Origin: RBG-16-34-14 sp963727535
GTDB taxonomy: Bacteria > Bacteroidota > Ignavibacteria > Ignavibacteriales > Ignavibacteriaceae
Length of the DNA: 64,000 nt
Assembly: GCA_963727535.1 (NCBI GenBank)
Contig: CAVSGR010000006.1
Location: 434,001 to 498,000, forward strand
Direction: 5' to 3'
Shown: in pieces, positions 58,201 through 64,000 of the stretch
Position numbering within the stretch: the stretch's first letter is position 1
How the letters are laid out: each line of letters starts with the position of its first letter
The notes under the pieces: model-generated
The model's input: only the letters and a program-made list of their open reading frames with translations
Databases searched by the model: none
Told to the model about the DNA's origin: nothing
Translations under genes and position numbers: made by a program

Positions 58201-58921
58201 GCAATCTGAAATTGCTTACTATAGAGATATTGTATATATAAATGATAACCTCGTACGTGTATCTGAACCGGATTTTGCTGTTGCACAAACAACCTTTAAC
58301 TCAACTGATTTGAGAAGGACAATAGGAAGCGCAGATTTTGAATATGGAAATGAGTTTACTTTTACGCTTATGATTTTTGCAACAGAGCTTGAGAAGGTTG
58401 AATATGCGGGACAACTTTACGGTGAGTGGGGACATTTCACAACTTATCTTGCTGATCACAATATATTTCATTTTAAGCTGGGGGCAGGATATCATGAAAA
58501 AAATGATAAAATGTTTCAGGCAAGATTTTTCTTTGGAGGTTTTGGAAACAGGGCTCTTGAAAATGTCGGTGTAAAACAATACAGAAGTATGTTTAGATTT
58601 CCTGGTATTCCTATTTATAGTCTTGATTCAGAGGGATTTATAAAGTTATTATTTGAAGATAATTTACCTCCCTTAAGATTTGCAAATGCTTCAATTGGTC
58701 AGCATTATTTAAGTCATATAGATTTTTCAGTTTACTCGCAGGCATTATATACAGAATCACCATTAGGGAAAAAGTGGGTTGACCTGGGTGCGCAGTTGAA
58801 TTTTATCTTTAAACATTGGTTTAATCTCGAGTCGACACTTTCTGTTGGTATCGCAAACGCCTGGTCCGAAGGAGGTAGTTCGTGGGAATGGTTTATATCC
58901 TATAAATTATTAAAAAACTAA
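55241..58921 (+). CDS. Exported multidomain metallopeptidase (peptidase MA-like) with propeller and predicted outer-membrane barrel
   Basis: 1226 residues. Signal peptide (1-20), a copper-amine-oxidase-N-like domain (about 24-140; LSIKYKGDVLKVPL, NKIYLPLKYSLDVI), an AMIN-like beta domain (about 160-262), then a gluzincin-type peptidase with HELVH at 363-367 and the third ligand Glu in RWHQEGIAVFLE (E416). About 555-840 carries TolB/WD40-like repeats (FDLRTHQSEVIG; LAASPSGKYLAATY; DASWSLDGNHLYWDA). The final ~300 residues alternate in beta-barrel fashion and end with a hydrophobic strand. Probably periplasmic protease and propeller tethered to the outer membrane. It directly follows the repeat protein gene and might process it. 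Confidence 0.75.
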   Translation: MKSLIFFFLLLTLPYYVCCQSSQLSIKYKGDVLKVPLTEFRENLYFSFSDFVSVFSFPHVIEKEGAAIEADFEKAGVSVTVGDPYVIIKNKVDKTSRTIQLPVSPISAQNKIYLPLKYSLDVISLAFGKEVYLEDSLTMFVSEKNIEEKWEISKTSKNSETNITSVFIYEKGGGLTIKFSSDQKVPSYRSYYQNGNFKVVLNNTRLKSDSLIEINTDLVKDVKTDTSNNNVQITLGINFDYKFSDISEIPGTNDLIIRINIQAEPSDWFKMESENFTVICHEAYASLVPYIIQSAENSLKLLMKLFDYKPSEKIIINTYDISDYGFGAATTTPQNYIRLEIEPLEPGYENIPYNERLKWIISHELVHIVVNDQASEVEDISRKIFQKVTPEQIQPISVFYSLLTNISRYTPRWHQEGIAVFLETWMSGGFGRILGNFDEMYFRSMVLDNKKFPSDVELDAISTHNSFLIEVLFYIYGARFAAYLSIKYDAQKLIEWYKISSKDFYSSFKDKFKNIFNIDFNIAWNDFIEYEKQFQKKNIERLSTSPTTDVKRLLNHPIGSVSEPHYDPYTKSVFFGFHQPKHLASIQKFDLRTHQSEVIGTLPTPSQYEVASTAFDYGTGFFFYTTNNNQLYRDVWVLDVKTQETKEIFLDSRIGELTVSPETHELWGVKHSGGKATIIYSPYPYNTLEQGKEFPFGDDVQQLAASPSGKYLAATYLRSNGEQSIILISCDSLKTSNNFSFDYISSSGSPEDASWSLDGNHLYWDAYTNGVSNIYRLTMDGHWKDNRPVALSNTLDGLFKPIDIGTGELFALEFTSDGFIPVTIKDKPVEGTLSAIHYLGEEVIKRNPQVYNWYVAPPAGNVALNNKSKEEEYNGLENLKVLTFIPVISGFQKQKMIGIFTHIADPLFNHDLTIETGFSPFNENPLGPKFHFKGKYEYKKQYIFGLDYNAPDFYDLFNDRKRGIIGTKIRFGNVHYWVYDSPLKMKQQSEIAYYRDIVYINDNLVRVSEPDFAVAQTTFNSTDLRRTIGSADFEYGNEFTFTLMIFATELEKVEYAGQLYGEWGHFTTYLADHNIFHFKLGAGYHEKNDKMFQARFFFGGFGNRALENVGVKQYRSMFRFPGIPIYSLDSEGFIKLLFEDNLPPLRFANASIGQHYLSHIDFSVYSQALYTESPLGKKWVDLGAQLNFIFKHWFNLESTLSVGIANAWSEGGSSWEWFISYKLLKN

Positions 58922-59084
58922 CTTCCCATATCTTCAGAAAACATCGGGAAAATCTACATTTATTGTTTGTCTTTTGCTCACAAATAAAGATTATAGCTAA
59001 GTTTCTTAATGGAATGTATTTTGTTGATACATTTCAAGTTTATTGTGTGAATTTCTATTTTTTAACCAACATTTTTAGAGTAGT

Positions 59085-60398
59085 ATGGTAAAATTAACTG
59101 ATTTTAAGAAAACTGTTGACGAAAGTTTGGAGAAGCCTACAGCTCCTAATGTTGAATCGATTGAAAAAGTTAAAAATCTTGAATTGATCCTGTATATTGT
59201 AAACAGTATCAACAAATCTCTAATTCTTGAAGATGTTCTTGAGCTGGTTTTAAAAAACGCAATAACTCTTACAAATTCTGACAGGGGATTTATTGTTCTT
59301 AAAAATCAATCTGGAAATTTAGAGTACAAATTAGGTCTCAATGCCGTTGGAAGCCCCCTTCCTGAAAGTTTATTTAATGTAAGTAATACTGTTGTTGAAG
59401 ATGTTTTTCACCATGGGCAATCAAAGTTTATTGAAGGGGCTCAAAGCGACACAAATTATGACCCTAGCAAAAGTATTTTAAGACTCGAACTTCAAACAAT
59501 TCTCTGCTCACCTCTTATTACTGATGATAAAAAAATTGGGGTTATATATGTTGATAGTAAACACCTGCATAAGATCAAAGCCAGAGAAATAACAGACACG
59601 TTTGAAATATTAGCCGGTCAGGCAGCTACTGCTATAAGAAATGCACAACTTTACCATGGACAAATAAGTGCATACAATGCTTTACAGGAAGCTAACACGC
59701 AGCTAATTAGAGCGGAAAGAAAAGTATTAAGATCAAGTATTGATACCGAGATAGGACAGTCGCTGCAAGGACTCGTGCACGTTGCGTTGCTGGAAACAGA
59801 AAGCCTTATGAGAACACTTGAAAAAGCTCAAAAAGATTTTGAAGCAGATTTAAAGGACCGTGATTTAATACTTTTCGATAGGCTTAAATTAAAATCAAAA
59901 GTTGCAATCGATAGTATAAGAAGCATACAGAAATATGCACATGTACTTATGGAAACTTCTGTAATCAGCTTAAATAAAGATAGCGGGGATCTCAGCAGAA
60001 CAATCCACTCAGTTATTAAATATATTTCCCCAATGAAAAAGTTTCATTCAGTACAGTTTAAAACTGATTTTCAGAAACTACCTTTGTGCAACTATGATTC
60101 TGAACAGATTCAACATCTTCTTGTTCATCTCTTTACTAACTCTGCTGAAGCAAAAAAGGATGCTACTATAACAATAAGAACACAGTCCACAAATAACCAG
60201 GTTTTTGTAGAAGTTGAAGATGATGGTCCTGGTTTTCCTGTTGATAAAGTAAAATCATTCGACGATCTTCTAACATTAAAAAATGGAAGTTACGGTTTGT
60301 TTTTGTGTAAGAGCATTATTGACCAACATAATGGAGAGATTAATATTCTTGAAAAACCGCAGGGTGCTTCTATTCAATTTTCTTTACCGATAAGTTAA
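59085..60398 (+). CDS. GAF-domain sensor with HATPase domain, phospho-acceptor His absent
   Basis: 437 residues, no membrane helix. A GAF domain covers about 45-190 (ILEDVLELVLKNAITLTNSDRGFIVL; VIYVDSKHL). A dimerisation-like helical region follows, where SSIDTEIGQSLQGLVH stands in place of the usual ..HE(I/L).. box, so no phospho-acceptor histidine is present. The HATPase_c domain has an N box (LLVHLFTNSAEAKK), VEDDGPGF and YGLFLCKSIIDQHNGEI. It may bind ATP and regulate the next histidine kinase, 12 bases downstream, without autophosphorylating. Preceded by 163 bases without a gene or clear promoter. Confidence 0.8.
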   Translation: MVKLTDFKKTVDESLEKPTAPNVESIEKVKNLELILYIVNSINKSLILEDVLELVLKNAITLTNSDRGFIVLKNQSGNLEYKLGLNAVGSPLPESLFNVSNTVVEDVFHHGQSKFIEGAQSDTNYDPSKSILRLELQTILCSPLITDDKKIGVIYVDSKHLHKIKAREITDTFEILAGQAATAIRNAQLYHGQISAYNALQEANTQLIRAERKVLRSSIDTEIGQSLQGLVHVALLETESLMRTLEKAQKDFEADLKDRDLILFDRLKLKSKVAIDSIRSIQKYAHVLMETSVISLNKDSGDLSRTIHSVIKYISPMKKFHSVQFKTDFQKLPLCNYDSEQIQHLLVHLFTNSAEAKKDATITIRTQSTNNQVFVEVEDDGPGFPVDKVKSFDDLLTLKNGSYGLFLCKSIIDQHNGEINILEKPQGASIQFSLPIS

Positions 60399-60410
60399 TA
60401 AGGGCAGGAC

Positions 60411-61925
60411 TTGGAAAAATATTTTAGTAATCTCTATTCTTTTGTACAATTTCCCATTCAGGTAATAAATGAAAAGGGCAGGATTGAATATATTAATCCG
60501 GCTTTTACCCAACAGTGGGGTTATGAAATTGATGAGTTAAAAGAATATTCTGTTTTTGAAGATTCCGACTTGAAAAAAGGAGGAATTCAGAGTTCAATAA
60601 GAAAAGTTTTTGAAACTAAAAGTTATTTATCTGTTAGTAATTATTCCGATTCTCTTCAGAGAAATAAAGAAATAACAGTCCCAATGTTAAAGACGAACAT
60701 ATTTCCTGTTTCATATGATAATAAAAATTATGTCGTTCTTTTCCATGTTGATCAAACAGAGACGATTCTTGCAGAGGAAGAAGTAAAGAAAGCCCGCGAT
60801 GGATATAAAGAGGCGGAAAGATTAAAGGATACTTTTCTTAATGTACTTTCTCACGAATTACGCACACCGCTAAATATAATTTTGGGGTACGCTTCAATAA
60901 TTAGGGAAAATCTAAAAGATAAGATAAATCCGGAAGATATAGTTTATCTCGATAATTTATATAGCGGTAGCGAGAGGTTGTTTAAAGGCATTACACAAAT
61001 GCTTGAGTTTGCACAGCTCGATGCAGGCAACTACAAGTTGAACATTGAAACATTTAATCTTACGGACCTGATAAAAAGCTCTGTTAGTTCTATGCAGGAT
61101 TCAGCGATCGAAAAGAAGCTGGAAGTAAGAATGCAAATTATAGAAAAACCTGTCTTTGTTGATGTAGATTATCAATGTATAGAAAATGCCGTTGGTAATC
61201 TTCTTAACAACGCTGTTAAATTTACAAAACAAGGATTTGTTGAAGTTGAACTGGAAGTACTTGCAGATAAGGATCTTGCTATATGCAGGGTTAAAGATTC
61301 GGGTGTTGGTATTTCATCACAATATCTTGACCACTTATTCCAGCCGTTTAGTCAGGAGGATACTAATATTGGAAGAAACTATGAAGGGAATGGATTAGGT
61401 CTCGCTTTAACAAAAAGATATATAGAAAAAATGGGTGGCTCTCTTCTTGTCGATAGTATTAAAGGAGTAGGGTCAACATTTTCATTTACCCTTCCTCTTT
61501 CTCACAATAAACATCTTACACCGGTTAAAGCCGAACCTAAAAAAGCCAGGAATCTCAAAAGAATTTTAATGCTTGATGATGCAAGTGAGTCTTATGATCT
61601 TCTAAAAGCTTTTCTTAAAAATCAATATGAAATTGAAGCACATAACTTCAGAAATTTTAAAATTGATTTAATTGATGAAGAAGATCACGGTGTAATAATA
61701 TTTGATGTTAACCATAATCATTGGGCTCAGAGTCTTTTGATTTGCCGTGACCTTAAGAAAAACGATTCTCTTAAACGTCCGCTCATAGTAATCTCAAGCG
61801 AGTTTATGGAAGAGAAAATAAAAGAGTTTTATGAAGCGGGAGCTGATAAATTTATAATCAAACCATTCTCAAGAACTGACCTTGTTAAAACCCTAGAAGA
61901 AGTGACTGCAATTAGCAAAAACTAA
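60411..61925 (+). CDS. Hybrid sensor histidine kinase (PAS-HisKA-HATPase-receiver)
   Basis: 504 residues from a TTG with a GGGCAGG-like ribosome binding site. PAS domain about 10-115 (IQVINEKGRIEYINPAFTQQ), HisKA box NVLSHELRTPLNIILGYA with the phosphorylated His near 146, HATPase N box (ENAVGNLLNNAVKF), CRVKDSGVGIS and GLGLALTKRYIEKMGG, then a receiver at about 380-504 with the acidic pair in MLDDASES, phospho-acceptor Asp in IIFDVNH, and Lys in FIIKPFS. No membrane helices, so it senses a cytoplasmic signal. Probably co-transcribed with the GAF sensor. No dedicated response regulator with DNA-binding domain is adjacent. Confidence 0.9.
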   Translation: MEKYFSNLYSFVQFPIQVINEKGRIEYINPAFTQQWGYEIDELKEYSVFEDSDLKKGGIQSSIRKVFETKSYLSVSNYSDSLQRNKEITVPMLKTNIFPVSYDNKNYVVLFHVDQTETILAEEEVKKARDGYKEAERLKDTFLNVLSHELRTPLNIILGYASIIRENLKDKINPEDIVYLDNLYSGSERLFKGITQMLEFAQLDAGNYKLNIETFNLTDLIKSSVSSMQDSAIEKKLEVRMQIIEKPVFVDVDYQCIENAVGNLLNNAVKFTKQGFVEVELEVLADKDLAICRVKDSGVGISSQYLDHLFQPFSQEDTNIGRNYEGNGLGLALTKRYIEKMGGSLLVDSIKGVGSTFSFTLPLSHNKHLTPVKAEPKKARNLKRILMLDDASESYDLLKAFLKNQYEIEAHNFRNFKIDLIDEEDHGVIIFDVNHNHWAQSLLICRDLKKNDSLKRPLIVISSEFMEEKIKEFYEAGADKFIIKPFSRTDLVKTLEEVTAISKN

Positions 61926-62081
61926 TTACTCGAGTTTTTTAAAAAAATCTATTCTTTACTAATATTCCTAAGTATCCTCGCGATCTGCTTAAATTAATTA
62001 TTTTAGCTTTTCTCCTGTTAATGACTTGTAGTTAATAGACAAGATTTTAATTTAATTGTTAAAGTTTGAAAGGAGAAAAAA

Positions 62082-62984
62082 ATGAAAATTGGTTTAGTAG
62101 GACTTGGCAGAATGGGTGGAAATATGCTAAAGAGATTAAAAAACAATAATCACGAAGTTGTTGCTTTTGACTTGGATAAAGGCAATGTGGAAAAAGCTGT
62201 TGAAGATGGGGGAATTGGTGCCGATTCAATAGAAGATATAGTTTCTAAACTTGAAAAGCCGAGAAATGTTTGGATAATGGTACCTCATGGGAAACCAACC
62301 AATGAAATAATCAATAAACTTTTAAACATTCTAGATAAAGATGATTTAATAGTTGATGGCGGAAATTCTCACTACACAGAATCAATTAGAAATTCTGAAA
62401 AGTGTAAAGAGAAAGGAATTCACTTTGTTGATGCAGGAGTAAGCGGTGGAATTTGGGGATTAAAAATCGGTTACAACTTAATGGTTGGTGGTACTGAAGA
62501 AGCTGTTAAAAGAATTGAACCGATATTTATTTCTCTCGCTCCAGAAAACGGATATGCTCATGTAGGGAAAAACGGAGCCGGACATTTTGTGAAGATGATT
62601 CACAATGCTCTTGAATACGTTATGTTGCAGGGAATCGGGGAAGCATTTGAATGTATGTTTCGTTCGGAGTTTGATATTGATTTAGAAAAGGTTTCAAAAT
62701 TGTGGAACAATGGTGCTGTAGTAAGAAGTTGGCTGCTTGAGCTTGCCGGAGATGCATTTAAGGAAGAAGGCAACTCGCTTGAAAAAATTGCTCCTTATGT
62801 TGAAGATTCGGGAACCGCAAGATGGACAACGGAATATGCAATTCATAATGCAATTCCTATCCCTTCTATTACTCTTTCTGTTTATGAACGGTTTGCTTCA
62901 AGAGAAGAAAATCCGTTTTCAGCAAAGGTAATCGCAGCTTTAAGAAACCAATTTGGAGGACACGCTGTTAAGCAAGAAAGATAA
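62082..62984 (+). CDS. gnd: 6-phosphogluconate dehydrogenase, short (decarboxylating) type
   Basis: 300 residues, the short YqeC/Gnd-type form, not the 470-residue form. Oxidises 6-phosphogluconate to ribulose 5-phosphate. N-terminal GLVGLGRMGGNMLKRL dinucleotide fold, VDGGNSHYTESIR, the substrate loop FVDAGVSGGIWG, and the catalytic-lysine segment GAGHFVKMIHNALEY. The short form is often NAD-dependent, by family knowledge. Ribosome binding site AAAGGAG is strong. Not followed by zwf in the window. Confidence 0.93.
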   Translation: MKIGLVGLGRMGGNMLKRLKNNNHEVVAFDLDKGNVEKAVEDGGIGADSIEDIVSKLEKPRNVWIMVPHGKPTNEIINKLLNILDKDDLIVDGGNSHYTESIRNSEKCKEKGIHFVDAGVSGGIWGLKIGYNLMVGGTEEAVKRIEPIFISLAPENGYAHVGKNGAGHFVKMIHNALEYVMLQGIGEAFECMFRSEFDIDLEKVSKLWNNGAVVRSWLLELAGDAFKEEGNSLEKIAPYVEDSGTARWTTEYAIHNAIPIPSITLSVYERFASREENPFSAKVIAALRNQFGGHAVKQER

Positions 62985-63088
62985 AGAGTGATAATATTCT
63001 AATGAATGAGTCTAAAAGATAATCTCTTTTATATCTGATTTTTAGTAATTTCCAAGTTGAAATTCACTCAAAGAGGTTATCCTTGAAA

Positions 63089-64000
63089 TGAATGATTTAG
63101 AACAACTGAAAAAGAAATTACAGGATGCTTTCAAGAATTGGGAAGAAAATCTTTACAACAAATCAACACAAAAAAAAGCTGAACGCCAGGAAGAATTCAC
63201 AACTGCTTCATTCACAAAAGTGAAACCGCTTTATACGCCCCTTGATATTTCCGATGATAATTTTATTGAAGAAATAAATTTTCCGGGAGAATATCCTTAT
63301 ACAAGAGGAATTCAGTCCACAATGTACAGGGGGAAACTCTGGACAATGAGACAATATGCCGGTTTTGGTACCGCAAAAGAATCGAATCAGCGTTATAAAT
63401 ATTTGCTTTCTCAGGGAACTTCCGGGCTTTCTGTTGCATTTGATTTACCAACCCAGATCGGTTATGACAGTGATGACCAAATAGCTTATGGTGAAGTAGG
63501 AAAAGTTGGAGTTGCAATTGATACACTCGCTGATATGGAAATCCTGTTTGACAAGATACCTCTTGATAAAATTTCAACATCGATGACAATAAATGCTTCA
63601 GCGTCTGTTCTTCTTGCAATGTATATAGCTGTTGCCGAAAAGCAAGGAGTATCAAAAGATAAAATAAGCGGCACAATTCAAAATGATATTTTAAAGGAAT
63701 ATATAGCCCGCGGCACTTATATATTTCCGCCAAAGCCTTCGATGAGATTAATAACAAACACTTTTGAATATTGTACTAAAGAAATTCCCGGCTGGAATAC
63801 AATTTCAATTTCCGGTTATCATATAAGAGAAGCTGGTTCCACTGCTTCACAGGAAGTTGGTTTTACCCTTGCAAATGGAATTGCTTACGTTGAAGCAGCA
63901 ATTAAGTCGGGTTTAAATGTGGATGATTTTGCAGGACAATTGTCTTTCTTTTTTAATTCACATAATGATTTTCTTGAAGAAGTTGCAAAGTTCAGGGCTG
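63089..64000 (+). CDS. mutB: Methylmalonyl-CoA mutase, large subunit, 3' end outside window
   Basis: 304 residues from the ATG at 63089, open to the end of the window. Converts methylmalonyl-CoA and succinyl-CoA with adenosylcobalamin. The CoA-binding TIM barrel is recognisable: YPYTRGIQSTMYRGKLWTMR, QYAGFGTAKESNQRY, GLSVAFDLPTQIGYDSD, and QNDILKEYIARGTYIFPP with the YHIREAGSTASQE block. The B12-binding C-terminal domain, if on the same chain, lies beyond base 64000. The first 40 residues form a charged extension typical of this subunit. Confidence 0.95.

Noticed and set aside
59005..59030. Possible sigma54 promoter before the GAF sensor (TGG, 10 bases, GT)
   Set aside because: The -12 GC is GT and no enhancer-like dyad is near; not enough to call.
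63263..63757. Minus-strand open frame of 164 codons
   Set aside because: Antisense to the well-supported methylmalonyl-CoA mutase reading frame, with no family resemblance.
1..64000. tRNA or rRNA genes
   Set aside because: I scanned gene-free stretches for T-loop-like GGTTCGAATCC patterns and rRNA segments and saw none; a covariance search would be decisive.

Overview
This 64 kb window is an AT-rich bacterial chromosome segment. It most likely comes from the Bacteroidota/Chlorobiota superphylum, and gene content and protein style point towards Ignavibacteria; that placement is inference. The sequence supports it with several promoters of the Bacteroidota type (TTG, about 20 bases, TAnnTTTG), lipid A and outer-membrane genes (Gram-negative envelope), an Nfu-type Fe-S scaffold, pyruvate phosphate dikinase and methylmalonyl-CoA mutase. 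No rRNA, tRNA, CRISPR array, IS element or prophage was seen.

Layout. 1-5187: end of a surface polysaccharide locus (Wzx-like flippase, two FkbM-type proteins, a broken heptosyltransferase-type GT9, a GT2). 5189-6978: DUF1844 protein, NAD kinase, secreted thioredoxin-fold protein. 7051-10912 (minus): a tight four-gene operon of two ATP-grasp ligases, a GNAT acetyltransferase and lysine 2,3-aminomutase, which looks like a pathway for a beta-lysine-containing metabolite. 11170-15163 (minus): recG, gpsA, plsY. 15303-25233: a second, divergent aminomutase paralogue, ogt, nfu, asparaginase, murI, glnD, queF, queC and an MFS permease. 25363-41361 (plus): tpiA, a GH2-like membrane fusion, smc, a HAD phosphatase, an ICMT-like methyltransferase, lipid A genes (lpxB, a DUF374 acyltransferase, lpxK), ppdK, queA, ispD. 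41362-42520 is a 1.16 kb stretch with no gene.

43529-61925 is the most unusual part. It holds an oligopeptide-type ABC transporter (ATPases on the minus strand, binding protein and permeases on the plus strand). This runs, with overlapping genes, into a Ser/Thr kinase-ATPase-TPR protein and a sigma54 activator with a degenerate receiver domain. Next come a 21 bp inverted repeat and a well-spaced sigma54 promoter, and then a secreted protein made of 15 nearly identical 16-residue units. After a strong terminator there is a 1226-residue exported HExxH metallopeptidase with a predicted outer-membrane barrel, and two sensor proteins, one without its phospho-acceptor histidine. I suggest a kinase/sigma54-controlled secreted repeat protein, possibly a peptide-signalling circuit; the circuit is a hypothesis. 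62082-64000: short 6-phosphogluconate dehydrogenase and the start of methylmalonyl-CoA mutase.

At least nine otherwise well-conserved genes carry single-base frame changes, mostly in homopolymers. This suggests residual long-read indel errors, so 'pseudogene' labels here mean 'broken in this sequence'. Dispersed palindromic repeats sit at the 3' ends of both aminomutase genes, and a related element seems to have been inserted in frame inside an ATP-grasp gene.
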